Shown here: positions 1-7,663 of the stretch, piece by piece
Layout: every line of letters starts with the position of its first letter
Position numbering within the stretch: position 1 is the stretch's first letter
Origin: Pseudoruegeria sp. HB172150
GTDB taxonomy: Bacteria > Pseudomonadota > Alphaproteobacteria > Rhodobacterales > Rhodobacteraceae
Direction of reading: 5' to 3'
DNA length: 64,000 nt
NCBI RefSeq assembly: GCF_013184805.1
Contig: NZ_JAATNG010000005.1
Coordinates: 248,001-312,000, forward strand
Made by a program: the position numbers and the translations under genes
The notes under the pieces: model-generated
The model's input: the letters and a program-made list of their open reading frames with translations, nothing else
The model's database searches: none
Told to the model about the DNA's origin: nothing

Positions 1-1
1 C

Positions 2-631
2 TTGGTGTTGACCGCCGCGCATTGCGTGATGGACCGTTCCGGAAAACGTTATGGCACCGAACTGCAATTCCGCGCCGGGTTGCGTGACGGAGTGGCTGTG
101 GCAGAGCGAGCAGCACTGCGCACCGTGGTTCATCCCAGCTACGATCCTGCCGACCCTGCCGCACAGCGTGTCCTTTACGATGCGGCGCTGGTGCAGCTGG
201 ACGCACCGATCCCGTCGGCGACTGCCGCACCCTTTCTTGTCTCCGAACCTTCCGGCAAGGGCAGCGAGATCAGCGTCGTCTCCTATGCCCGCGGCCGCGA
301 CGAGGCATTGTCACGACAGGCGGTGTGTGGGTTGCTCTGGCGCTACAAGGGGCTTTTGTCGTTCGATTGCGATGTGACCTTCGGCGCCTCGGGCGCGCCG
401 GTTTTCGAGCTGACCGGTCGCCGGGCGCGGATCGTGTCGCTGATATCCTCCGGTTTCCGCGAAGGTGGGCGAAGCATTTCCTACGGCATGGAATTGCCGG
501 CGCTGGTAGGGCGGCTGAAACGGCAGCTTGCCAGCGGTGAGGGCGTTCACCCCAACAAACCAATACTGGATGCCCGGCGCATTAGGGTCGGCGACAGCAC
601 GGGCACCGGCGCTAAATTTGTACGACCCTGA
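2..631 (+). CDS. Trypsin-like serine protease, 3' part (5' end outside window)
   Basis: The reading frame is already open at the window edge, so the start is missing and 209 residues remain. The first residues contain TAAHC, the catalytic-histidine signature of chymotrypsin-fold (S1) proteases. The aspartate follows in YDAALVQLD and the serine in FGASGAPVF, a variant of the usual GDSGGP. All three catalytic residues are therefore present. Secreted S1 proteases of this kind normally act in the periplasm or outside the cell, but the signal peptide would lie upstream of the window. The gene ends in TGA, followed at once by a perfect 14-base palindrome at 632-645. Family is fairly sure, substrate unknown. 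Confidence 0.8.
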   Translation: MVLTAAHCVMDRSGKRYGTELQFRAGLRDGVAVAERAALRTVVHPSYDPADPAAQRVLYDAALVQLDAPIPSATAAPFLVSEPSGKGSEISVVSYARGRDEALSRQAVCGLLWRYKGLLSFDCDVTFGASGAPVFELTGRRARIVSLISSGFREGGRSISYGMELPALVGRLKRQLASGEGVHPNKPILDARRIRVGDSTGTGAKFVRP

Positions 632-929
632 GCTTGGCGCCAAGCAAGTGCAGTTGCATTGGAACTACCGTCCGGGTTGTCGCAAAGCTGCATCCGGAGG
701 GCGGTCGCAGGGAAAAGCGATTTCAGACCGAGCAATCCTGCCGCGCCGTCGCCGAGACTTGAAGGCTAATCAAAATCCAGATCGGAAACGGCAAGACGCC
801 TCCTTGCGAATAAGCGGCGGAATGGTGATTGCAGGCTGAAGTGAAGGTAGCAGCTCTAATGGCCTGGCAGCTGGAAGATCCTGCGATCACAGTGTGTTGT
901 CTGCGCAGAGCCACCTAACCCGATAGGGA
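632..929. other. Non-coding stretch between the protease and the hsp20 promoter
   Basis: No convincing gene is seen here. Open frames are short, lack good ribosome binding sites and do not resemble proteins I know. The only structure noted is the palindrome GCTTGGCGCCAAGC at 632-645, just after the protease stop codon. It has no T-run, so it is not a classical terminator. Confidence 0.5.
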
Positions 930-957
930 CTTGAAATCGAGTTTTCCCTACCCAAAT
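930..957 (+). promoter_or_regulatory. Probable sigma-32 (RpoH) heat-shock promoter for hsp20
   Basis: CTTGAAA at 930-936 matches the RpoH -35 consensus exactly. After a 14-base spacer, CCCAAAT at 951-957 matches the -10 consensus CCCATNT at all but one specified position. Transcription would begin near 964, giving a leader of about 90 nt before the GTG start at 1055. That length suits the thermometer-like hairpin at the 3' end of the leader. Confidence 0.5.
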
Positions 958-1029
958 CTGGATCAGCCGGATGCCCACAAGGGGCCGGCGATCAGCGGTC
1001 CGTCCCTAGTGGAGGGCCAAACATACATA

Positions 1030-1052
1030 GTTGTCGCTCAATGGAGGATGAC
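1030..1052 (+). promoter_or_regulatory. ROSE-like RNA thermometer hairpin masking the hsp20 ribosome binding site
   Basis: The bases just before the start fold into a hairpin. GUUGUC (1030-1035) pairs with GAUGAC (1047-1052, two G-U pairs), G1036 is bulged, and CUC (1037-1039) pairs with GAG (1044-1046) around an AAUG loop. The left arm holds UCGCU, matching the U(U/C)GCU element of ROSE thermometers, opposite the Shine-Dalgarno GGAGGA (1043-1048). ROSE elements keep small heat-shock mRNAs silent until warming melts this helix. The pairing is visible in the sequence; the thermosensing role is inferred from the family. Confidence 0.6.
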
Positions 1053-1054
1053 CC

Positions 1055-1525
1055 GTGCGTAACTACGATCTTGCACCGCTTTACCGTGCGACCGTCGGCT
1101 TTGACCGTATCGCCGACCTGATGGACCGGGTGCTAACCAATGATGTCGCCCAGCCCGGCTACCCGCCCTACAACATCGAAAAAACCGACGAGAGCGCCTA
1201 TCGCATCTCGCTTGCCGTTGCCGGATTCACCGACGAGGAACTCTCGGTTGAGGTCCGCGAAAACGCGCTGATCGTATCGGCTCGCAAGGCCGAGGATACG
1301 ACGGATCGCACCTACCTGCACCGTGGCATCGCGACTCGCGCCTTCGAACGCAAGTTCCAGCTTGCCGACCATATCCGCGTGACCGGTGCAGTCCATGAGA
1401 ACGGTATGCTGCATATTGACCTCGTGCGCGAAGTGCCCGAGGCGCTGAAACCGCGGCAGATCGCGATCAGCAATGGAAAATCCGTCGACATGAAAGCCGT
1501 TGAAGCGGAGCAAGTCGAGGCGTAA
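1055..1525 (+). CDS. Small heat-shock protein, Hsp20/IbpA family
   Basis: The 156-residue protein is a typical alpha-crystallin-type chaperone that holds unfolding proteins for refolding by DnaK/ClpB in the cytoplasm. The alpha-crystallin domain spans roughly residues 35-135, starting near YNIEKTDESAYRISLAVAGF and ending with the conserved A-x-x-x-x-G-x-L type motif in AVHENGMLHIDL (113-124). A short tail follows. The start is GTG at 1055 with GGAGGA six bases upstream. The gene stands alone, with its own likely sigma-32 promoter and a ROSE-like hairpin, which fits heat control at both transcription and translation. IbpA-like proteins are usually 140-160 residues, so it looks complete. Confidence 0.93.
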   Translation: MRNYDLAPLYRATVGFDRIADLMDRVLTNDVAQPGYPPYNIEKTDESAYRISLAVAGFTDEELSVEVRENALIVSARKAEDTTDRTYLHRGIATRAFERKFQLADHIRVTGAVHENGMLHIDLVREVPEALKPRQIAISNGKSVDMKAVEAEQVEA

Positions 1526-1578
1526 CCGTCCTTTCGGATCATGTGTCGAAGGCGCGCTCTGCGGGGCGCGCCCTTTTG

Positions 1579-2334
1579 CTAGGTCTTGATCCAGCCGGTT
1601 TCGAGCATCGCGGCCCAGTCGTCGCGGCCTTCGCGCCGCGCCATTTCTGACATGCGCGAGGGATCATACGGCACAAGGCGGAAATTGACTCGCCAGCTGT
1701 CGCCTTTGCGTTCCAGTATCGCATAGTTGGCATCGGGCGTGCCGGCTTCGACCGCGTGGGGATAGGGCGTGTCATCGGTATAGCCTGGGACACCGACACT
1801 TCCGGGGTTCACGATCAACCGCCCGTCGGTGAGCCGGACGGCGCGGGGCAGGTGGGTATGTGCGCAGAGGATGACCTTGTGCGCACTGCTCCCCGCCAGT
1901 TCCGCGATCCCCTTGTGCGGCCGGCGGATCAGCGCGCCGTCGGGTCGTACCTCTTCCAGGAAATAGGTTTCGTCGTCCTGCGGAGTCGCGTGACACAGCA
2001 GCACTTCCCCCATCTCGGCCACCGGCGGCAGTGTTTCGAGCCAGTCAATGTGCCTTGGCTGCAGTTGGCGGTAAGCAGTGGCATCGGTCCGGTGCATCTC
2101 GGCCGGCAGATGTTCGATTAAGTAGCGGTCATGGTTTCCGCGTATGCAGGTCATCGGGCGAGAAAGCAGAATCTCGGCCGTTTCCGCCGCCGCCAATGGA
2201 CTGCTCAGGTGGTCGCCGAGGTTGACGATTTCGGCGTTACCCAGCGCGTCGATATCTGCGAGGACTGCGGTGAGGGCGTCGGCGTTGCCATGAATATCCG
2301 CAATGACGGCCAGTCTGTCGGGTGTAATATCCAT
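1579..2334 (-). CDS. Calcineurin-like metallophosphoesterase
   Basis: About 251 residues with the full metal-binding set of the calcineurin-like fold: DIHGN near the N-terminus, then GDH, GNHDR, a later histidine in LLCHATP, and CAHTH with GS(V)G downstream. Two divalent metals and hydrolysis of a phosphodiester or phosphomonoester are expected; the substrate cannot be read from the sequence. I chose the ATG at 2334, giving MDITPDRLAVIADIHGN, because family members usually begin just before the first metal motif. A TTG at 2370 is in frame and has a GGAG upstream, so a 12-residue longer form is possible. It is transcribed away from arsR. Confidence 0.85.
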   Translation of the reverse strand: MDITPDRLAVIADIHGNADALTAVLADIDALGNAEIVNLGDHLSSPLAAAETAEILLSRPMTCIRGNHDRYLIEHLPAEMHRTDATAYRQLQPRHIDWLETLPPVAEMGEVLLCHATPQDDETYFLEEVRPDGALIRRPHKGIAELAGSSAHKVILCAHTHLPRAVRLTDGRLIVNPGSVGVPGYTDDTPYPHAVEAGTPDANYAILERKGDSWRVNFRLVPYDPSRMSEMARREGRDDWAAMLETGWIKT

Positions 2335-2391
2335 GTCGGGCAGTAGGACGGAATTGCCGGCGGCCCGCAAGCGGATAGCGTTACTCCGTTA

Positions 2392-2421
2392 TTGACATGA
2401 AATCAAAATATCATGTAATCA
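2392..2421 (+). promoter_or_regulatory. arsR promoter with overlapping dyad (candidate ArsR operator)
   Basis: TTGACA at 2392-2397 is a perfect -35 box and TAATCA at 2416-2421 a weak -10 box, 18 bases apart. ACATGA (2395-2400) and TCATGT (2411-2416) form an inverted repeat with a 10-base spacer that covers most of this promoter, as expected for autorepression by ArsR. The arsR ATG at 2428 lies only seven bases beyond the -10 box, so the transcript may be leaderless or nearly so. Confidence 0.4.
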
Positions 2422-2427
2422 TGAAGT

Positions 2428-2760
2428 ATGGATAAAAATCGTGCTCTCTCCGCCTTCGCCGCGCTTAGCCAATCGACCCGTTTGGATGCGTTCCGCCTGC
2501 TGATCGCCGCCGGGGGGAAGGGCATGCTTGCCGGAGAGATCGGCGACGCGCTGGACGTGCGTCAGAATACGATGTCCGCGAACCTGTCGGTGCTGACACA
2601 GGCGGGGCTGCTGCGCAACCAGCGCGAGGGACGCGCCGTGCGCTATTTTGCCGATCTGAACGGTGTGCGGGGTTTGCTGGGGTACCTGATGGAAGACTGT
2701 TGCGGCGGACATCCGGAGCTTTGCCGCAATTTCATTGAGAAGATCGATCTGGCCTGTTGA
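2428..2760 (+). CDS. arsR: ArsR/SmtB-family metalloid-responsive repressor
   Basis: A 110-residue winged-helix protein. The helix-turn-helix lies around residues 32-58 (MLAGEIGDALDVRQNTMSAN), with the wing in REGRAVRYFADL. The C-terminus carries a cysteine cluster, EDCCGGHPELC, close to the arrangement expected for As(III)-binding ArsR proteins with C-terminal sites rather than the helix-3 site of plasmid R773 ArsR. Arsenite binding should release the DNA. The start ATG has no usable Shine-Dalgarno (GAAG sits only one base away), suggesting leaderless translation. The next gene is a reductase of the arsenate type, which supports an arsenic role. Confidence 0.88.
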   Translation: MDKNRALSAFAALSQSTRLDAFRLLIAAGGKGMLAGEIGDALDVRQNTMSANLSVLTQAGLLRNQREGRAVRYFADLNGVRGLLGYLMEDCCGGHPELCRNFIEKIDLAC

Positions 2761-2768
2761 GGTATGTC

Positions 2769-3284
2769 ATGGCTGAAAAAGTGAAAAACGTTCTATTCCT
2801 CTGCACCGGCAATTCGGCGCGCTCGCTGATGGCCGAGGCGATCTTGAACCGCGAGGGTCGCGGCCGGTTCCGCGCATTTTCGGCCGGTTCGCAACCCAAG
2901 GACGCGCCTCATCCCTACACGCTGGATCTGCTGAAACGGCTGAACTATCCGACCGAGGGCACCCGTTCTAAGAGCTGGGACGAATTTGCCGGGCAGGATG
3001 CACCAGAGATGAGCTTCGTTTTCACCGTCTGCGACCGCGCTGCAGCCGAGCCATGCCCGCTGTGGCCCGGCCAACCGATGACGGCGCATTGGGGTGTACC
3101 GGACCCGGTGCGTGCAGAAGGTAACGAGGCTGAAAAGCGGCTTGCCTTCTCCAACGCCTACCGAGTTCTGAACACCCGTATCGGTATCTTTACGTCGCTT
3201 CCGATGGAGTCCCTCGACCGTCTGAGCCTGCAGAAGCGGCTCGACGAGATCGGTCAGACGCAGCAGGAGCCCGAGCACGGCTAA
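2769..3284 (+). CDS. arsC: Arsenate reductase, low-molecular-weight phosphatase family
   Basis: A 171-residue cytoplasmic enzyme with the CX5R catalytic loop CTGNSARS directly after the first beta strand (VLFLCTGNSARS), followed by the family sequence TVCDRAAAEPCPLWPGQP with two further cysteines that could take part in the disulphide cascade reducing arsenate to arsenite. The start is ATG 2769 with GAGG six bases upstream; an earlier in-frame TTG overlaps arsR and is less likely. It is separated from arsR by only eight bases, so the two form an operon. No arsenite efflux gene (acr3 or arsB) follows, which is unusual because the product is more toxic than the substrate. Confidence 0.88.
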   Translation: MAEKVKNVLFLCTGNSARSLMAEAILNREGRGRFRAFSAGSQPKDAPHPYTLDLLKRLNYPTEGTRSKSWDEFAGQDAPEMSFVFTVCDRAAAEPCPLWPGQPMTAHWGVPDPVRAEGNEAEKRLAFSNAYRVLNTRIGIFTSLPMESLDRLSLQKRLDEIGQTQQEPEHG

Positions 3285-3316
3285 GGGCTCAGTTGACACT
3301 CTCACGCACAATTCGG

Positions 3317-3339
3317 CCCGGAGCGGTGTACGCTCCGGG
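3317..3339 (+). terminator. Strong hairpin after arsC, no T-run
   Basis: CCCGGAGCG (3317-3325) pairs perfectly with CGCTCCGGG (3331-3339) around a GTGTA loop. It lies 32 bases beyond the arsC stop and in the gap before the convergent vWA gene. There is no following T-run, so it is either a weak terminator or an mRNA-stabilising structure. Confidence 0.45.
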
Positions 3340-3505
3340 TCGGCGCGTCGCCGGGCTGTATCAGGTAGCCGGTTAGGTGGTGCCGGCGGCGCGTGGGAAT
3401 GAGCCCTCTCCCGAGGACAAGTCGGGGGAGGGGCCGTTGCCCGGCGGGTGGGCGTTGCAAAGCCGCGGCGGGGGAGAGATTGGAACCGCGGCCATGTCTT
3501 TCGGG

Positions 3506-5524
3506 TTACTGCGACAGGCTTTTGGCCAGCCGCATCAGTTCCACCGCCTGCCGGCGATAGCCGAACGGATCCTCGCCGATGGCAGAGTTCGCCAGGTCGA
3601 TAGCGTACTCATAGGACCAGTCGCCGGTATAGGCGCTGTCCTTCAGAAGCTGCCCGAACCCGGCGATGGCGGCGGCAAAGCGGGTGTCGGGCGTCACGGT
3701 TCCCATGCCTTCGGTGATCGGCACCTCGATCAGCTGGCTGGCGTCCTCGCCGGGCGCCTTGTAGCGCATCCTGAGGAACGCCAACTCGCCGTCATCCGAC
3801 GCCGCCGGTGCTACGGAACTGGCGCCATAGCGCAGTGGATCGTTCAGCACCGCGGGCGAGCCCACCGGCGTGATCTCGTAGATCGCCGTCACCGAATGCC
3901 CGGCACCGATCTCGCCTGCATCGACCTTGTCGTTGTTGAAATCCTCGCGCCGCAGCGCGCGGGTCTCGTAACCGATCAGCCGGTACTCGGCTACTTTGGC
4001 GGGGTTGAACTCCACCTGGATCTTCACGTCGTTAGCAATCGGGAACAGCGCACCGGTCAGCTGATCGACTAGCACCTTCCGCGCCTCGCTCAGCGTGTCG
4101 ATATAGGCGGCCGTTCCGTTGCCGTTCTGCGCCAGCGCCTGCATCGTCGCATCGTCCAGATTGCCCCGGCCAAAGCCGAGAACCGACAGGTAGGTTCCAC
4201 TGTCGCGCTTGTCGGCGATGAAATCCTTCAGCGCCTCAGGCTCGTAGATCCCGACGTTGAAATCCCCGTCGGTCGCCAGGATCACGCGTGTCACCTCGCC
4301 GTCATCCGCCATGCTCTCGGCCACGGAATAGGCCTGCAGCAGCCCCTGCTGCCCGGCGGTCGATCCGCCCGCCTCCAGCGTCTCAAGCGACGCCAGGATC
4401 TTGTCGCGCTCACCCGCCGGCGTCGCCTCCAGCGCCAGCCCGGCAGAGCCCGCATAGGTCACGATGGCCACCTGATCCTCCGGCCGAAGTTCGCTCAGCA
4501 TCAGCCTGAAGCTCTGCTTCAGCAGTGGCAGCTTGTTGGCGTCCTGCATCGACCCGGACGTGTCGATCAGAAAGACGAGGTTCAGCGGCGGACGATCCTC
4601 GACTGCCGGCATCTCGCCCTGCAGGCCGATGGTCATCAGCTGCGTGTCCGGATTCCACGGCGTCTCTGCCAGCGTGACTGTCGGCCGGAATGGGCCTTCA
4701 CCGGCCGCAGGCGCGGGGTAATCGTAGGGGAAGTAGTTCACCATTTCCTCGATCCGCACCGCGTCGGCAGGCGGCAATATGCCCGACATCAGCGAGTTGC
4801 GGACGATGGCATAACTCGCCGTGTCGACGTCGATGGAGAAGGTTGAAACTGGTTCCTCGGTGACGACCTTCACCGGGTTGTCGTCGTCTTTGGCGAAGGT
4901 CTCGGTGTTCGGCTCCTCGGGACGCACGGCATCCGCCGGGGCCGGCGCGACGATTCCGCCAATCACCTTGCCGGCCGGAGCTGAACGCATCTCAGAAGCC
5001 GCGCCGGCCAGCGGAGAGACGCTAGGCGACGGCGACGGCGGCGGCGCATAAAGGGTGCCATCAGAAATCTCTGCCATCGACGGCGCCACAATGATCGTCT
5101 CTTCCATCTCGACCGGCGCTTCCTCGGCAATATCCGCCTCCGAAACCGCATCATCCAGATCCGCAGCTGCCTCATCCGCCACGGCGCGTTCCCGCGTTTC
5201 CAGTTCGGGCTGTTCCAGCCCGCCCAGCGGCGAGGGCACGTCCCGCAATACGGGCAGCAGGGCAACGACGCCCACGGCGACAAGCGCGGTGGTCGCGGTC
5301 AACGCGGGGCGCGAGGTCAATGTGTTCAGCATATGTCTTACTCCTGTGGCAATGCCCGCCCATCCTTTCGGGCGGTCAGAAGTAGGACGTGCGCCGTCCG
5401 TCGATCCTTGGGCGCGGTCGAAAATTTTCTGCGCGTCGTCCTGATTGCGGGTCTTGCGGTCGGCATCCGGCTCCGGCGTTGCGCGTTCGAAGGCGCGCTT
5501 CAGATCGTCAAGCGGGTCACTCAT
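3506..5524 (-). CDS. Membrane-anchored von Willebrand factor A domain protein (YfbK-like)
   Basis: A 672-residue protein. Residues 1-70 are hydrophilic and probably cytoplasmic, one membrane helix lies at about 74-94, and residues 95-210 are an acidic and proline-rich linker. Next comes a region typical of YfbK-like proteins (VSTFSIDVDTASYAIVRNSL, 226-245), then a vWA domain with a metal-ion-dependent adhesion site: DTSGSM (321-326), a threonine in GGSTAGQQG and ILATDGD. The C-terminal third resembles DUF3520. It overlaps the upstream ECF sigma factor gene by ATGA, so the two are translationally coupled. The cytoplasmic segment is placed as an anti-sigma domain would be, but shows no recognised zinc-binding anti-sigma motif. 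Partner and ligand are unknown. Confidence 0.85.
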   Translation of the reverse strand: MSDPLDDLKRAFERATPEPDADRKTRNQDDAQKIFDRAQGSTDGARPTSDRPKGWAGIATGVRHMLNTLTSRPALTATTALVAVGVVALLPVLRDVPSPLGGLEQPELETRERAVADEAAADLDDAVSEADIAEEAPVEMEETIIVAPSMAEISDGTLYAPPPSPSPSVSPLAGAASEMRSAPAGKVIGGIVAPAPADAVRPEEPNTETFAKDDDNPVKVVTEEPVSTFSIDVDTASYAIVRNSLMSGILPPADAVRIEEMVNYFPYDYPAPAAGEGPFRPTVTLAETPWNPDTQLMTIGLQGEMPAVEDRPPLNLVFLIDTSGSMQDANKLPLLKQSFRLMLSELRPEDQVAIVTYAGSAGLALEATPAGERDKILASLETLEAGGSTAGQQGLLQAYSVAESMADDGEVTRVILATDGDFNVGIYEPEALKDFIADKRDSGTYLSVLGFGRGNLDDATMQALAQNGNGTAAYIDTLSEARKVLVDQLTGALFPIANDVKIQVEFNPAKVAEYRLIGYETRALRREDFNNDKVDAGEIGAGHSVTAIYEITPVGSPAVLNDPLRYGASSVAPAASDDGELAFLRMRYKAPGEDASQLIEVPITEGMGTVTPDTRFAAAIAGFGQLLKDSAYTGDWSYEYAIDLANSAIGEDPFGYRRQAVELMRLAKSLSQ

Positions 5525-6069
5525 GCACTCAGCTCCTCATCCCGCATGGCCTTCAGCCGCTTGCGGATTTCCGAAAGCCGCCAGCTGGCGGTCCCCTCGG
5601 ATATGCCAAGCGCCTCGGCGGCCTCGGCATGTGTCATCTCGTCCCCCATGGTCAGCGCCGCGGTGTCTCGCAGATCCTCCGGCAGCGCCGCCATCGCCGT
5701 CTGAAGCCAGTCCAGCCCCTCGGCGGTGTCGTCGGCCGCGGCACGCCGGTTCCGTTCCCAGTCGCCCCAGCCATCGGATGCCTTCGTCCGGCTCGCCGCG
5801 CGGCGCCGCGCATCATGCGCGGCATTCACCGCGACCCGGTAGAGCCAGGTGGAAAACTTCGCATCGCCCCGGAACCCGCTCAGCTTCGCGGGCAGCGCCA
5901 GGCAGATGTCCTGCGTCAGGTCCTCCGCCCCGTCACGCGTCCCGGTCAGGCGAAAGCAGACCCGGAACAGCCCGTCGTAATGCCGCGCCAGAAGCGCCGC
6001 GAACGCCTCGCGGTCGCCGCCCGCCGCGGCCAGGGCCAGCCCCGTATCGCCTGTTTCCATGCGCATCAC
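5521..6069 (-). CDS. ECF-type RNA polymerase sigma factor
   Basis: A 182-residue sigma-70 family protein with only regions 2 and 4. Region 2 includes FRVCFRLTGTRDGAEDLTQDICL and FRGDAKFSTWLYRVAVNAA; region 4 includes LPEDLRDTAALTMGDEMTHAEA with the helix-turn-helix ALGISEGTASWRLSEIRKRL. It should direct polymerase to a small regulon in response to an envelope or other extracytoplasmic signal. The start is GTG 6069, or the adjacent ATG 6066 or 6060; no good ribosome binding site separates them. The downstream vWA membrane protein overlaps by four bases and is the best candidate for the regulator or target. Confidence 0.9.
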   Translation of the reverse strand: MMRMETGDTGLALAAAGGDREAFAALLARHYDGLFRVCFRLTGTRDGAEDLTQDICLALPAKLSGFRGDAKFSTWLYRVAVNAAHDARRRAASRTKASDGWGDWERNRRAAADDTAEGLDWLQTAMAALPEDLRDTAALTMGDEMTHAEAAEALGISEGTASWRLSEIRKRLKAMRDEELSA

Positions 6070-6199
6070 ATTGGATAGGACGCAGCCCGCAGGTCAATCC
6101 TTGGGCGTGGAACTGAAAAAATCTGGATCTTGTTATGGCCAAGAACATCCCAAGGAGGTCTGGGGGAGACAACTTCCCCCGGCGCCTGCCGCATCCCAG

Positions 6200-6637
6200 T
6201 TACCAGCGGTTCAGCGCGTCCTCGTCTTCGTCCTTCGCCGCGACCCAGTCCGCACCTGCGTCGGTCACTTCGCATTTCCAGAACGGCGCGCGGGACTTCA
6301 GGTAGTCCATCAGGAATTCCGCCGCTGCGAAGGCGTCGCCGCGATGTCCGGCGGCGGTGATAACCATCATGATCTGCTCACCCGGCGCCAGATGGCCAAA
6401 CCGATGGATCACAAGGCAGTCCTTTAGGCCCCAGCGCTCCATCGCCTCCACCTCGATCTCTGCAATCGCCTTCTCGGTCATGCCCGGGTAATGCTCGATC
6501 TCCATGGCCCGCAGCCCGCCGTCGTCGCGCACGACGCCGGTAAAACTGACAACCGCGCCAATGTCGGTTCGTTCGGCGGCGAATGCCGTCAGCTCTGCAC
6601 CCGGATCGAACGGATCGGACTGCACCCGAACCGCCAT
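6200..6637 (-). CDS. moaE: Molybdopterin synthase catalytic subunit MoaE
   Basis: A 145-residue protein with the MoaE core: GAVVSFTGVVRD near the start, LRAMEIEHYPGMTEKA in the middle, then VIHRFGHLAPGEQIMMV and the catalytic FLMDYLKSRAPFWKCE, containing the conserved K-x-x-x-P-x-W-K pattern. MoaE inserts the dithiolene sulphurs into precursor Z, taking sulphur from the thiocarboxylated C-terminus of MoaD. moaD lies directly upstream, with one base between the coding regions. Length is normal for the family (about 140-150). Confidence 0.95.
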   Translation of the reverse strand: MAVRVQSDPFDPGAELTAFAAERTDIGAVVSFTGVVRDDGGLRAMEIEHYPGMTEKAIAEIEVEAMERWGLKDCLVIHRFGHLAPGEQIMMVITAAGHRGDAFAAAEFLMDYLKSRAPFWKCEVTDAGADWVAAKDEDEDALNRW

Positions 6638-6638
6638 C

Positions 6639-6887
6639 TCAGCCCCCGGTCATCGGCGGGAAAAAGGCGATCTCGCGCACGCCAGCGAGCGGGGCATCGA
6701 AATCCGACAACTCCTGGTCCAGCGCCACGCGCAGCGCTGATACATCGGCAAAGGCCGCCTCATACCGCGCCTCGCGAGCCTTCAGTTCCGCGACCAGCCC
6801 GGCAACAGTTTCGGCCGAGGTCTCAACCTTTTCCTTCGACAGGCCGATCCGTTCGCGGACCCAGGCGAAATAGAGCACGTCGATCAT
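6639..6887 (-). CDS. moaD: Molybdopterin synthase sulphur carrier MoaD
   Basis: An 82-residue ubiquitin-fold protein starting MIDVLYFAWVRERIG and ending in the diagnostic FFPPMTGG. The terminal Gly-Gly is adenylated and converted to a thiocarboxylate for transfer to MoaE. A longer frame exists upstream, but the ATG at 6887 overlaps the pgsA stop as ATGA and gives the normal family length. The order uvrC-pgsA-moaD-moaE with tight overlaps suggests one transcript. Confidence 0.95.
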   Translation of the reverse strand: MIDVLYFAWVRERIGLSKEKVETSAETVAGLVAELKAREARYEAAFADVSALRVALDQELSDFDAPLAGVREIAFFPPMTGG

Positions 6888-7573
6888 GTCTTTTCCTCGT
6901 CCTGGAAGAACGGCAGCGATTTCCGGAAATAATCCCAGCCGGTAATCAGTGTCAGCGCTGCCGCGATCCACAGCAGGACGACGCCGGCCCACCAAGTGTA
7001 CCAGGCGGCGGCGAAAATCCCGACAAGTCCCGCTTCGTCCGGCGCCGACCCTTCAAGGATGGCTGCGACCGTCGCCCGGTCCATGCCTTCTGTTTGCTGA
7101 ATCATGTTGTGCTCGAAGATACCCTTCGCGAACAGCACCGCGATGGCCACCATTTGCGCTGTCGTCTTCCACTTCGCGAGCTTCGTCACCTTCAGCGTCG
7201 CCGCATAGGAGCCAAGGAATTCCCGCAGCCCCGAGACAAAGACCTCGCGGAACAGGATAACCGTGGCGGGCAGCAGGATCCACGGATCCATCCCGTCCGG
7301 CCGGCCGATGCCGGAGAATGCAGTGATCACCAACAGTGCGATAACCACCATCGCCTTGTCAGCGATCGGGTCCAGCATTGCGCCAAATCGCGACTCCTGT
7401 TTCCACAAGCGAGCAAGATAGCCGTCGAACCAGTCGGTCACCGCAGCGCCGATGAAAAGCAGCATCGCCAGCCAGTCGGCCCAGGGGCGGACGAAATAGA
7501 GGAACATCACCGCGACACCGGGCGCGGCGAGCAGGCGCAGGACCGTCAGGATATTCGGGATCGTCCAGCTCAT
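6884..7573 (-). CDS. pgsA: CDP-diacylglycerol-glycerol-3-phosphate 3-phosphatidyltransferase
   Basis: A 229-residue inner-membrane enzyme that makes phosphatidylglycerol phosphate, the committed step to phosphatidylglycerol and cardiolipin. The CDP-alcohol phosphotransferase signature D-x2-DG-x2-AR-x8-G-x3-D-x3-D is intact in the segment starting TDWFDGYLARLWKQ and ending GAMLDPIADK. Several hydrophobic helices surround it, including IPNILTVLRLLAAPGVAVMF at the N-terminus. It follows uvrC after about 90 bases, an association seen in many proteobacteria, and overlaps moaD by four bases. Confidence 0.95.
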   Translation of the reverse strand: MSWTIPNILTVLRLLAAPGVAVMFLYFVRPWADWLAMLLFIGAAVTDWFDGYLARLWKQESRFGAMLDPIADKAMVVIALLVITAFSGIGRPDGMDPWILLPATVILFREVFVSGLREFLGSYAATLKVTKLAKWKTTAQMVAIAVLFAKGIFEHNMIQQTEGMDRATVAAILEGSAPDEAGLVGIFAAAWYTWWAGVVLLWIAAALTLITGWDYFRKSLPFFQDEEKT

Positions 7574-7663
7574 GACGTCTTCCTATCGTCAACCGCGGGG
7601 ACAGGGAAGGCGCTGCCTTGATCGTCTGGGAGAACCTGCTGCCCATCGGCTGTGCGTCCGGGA

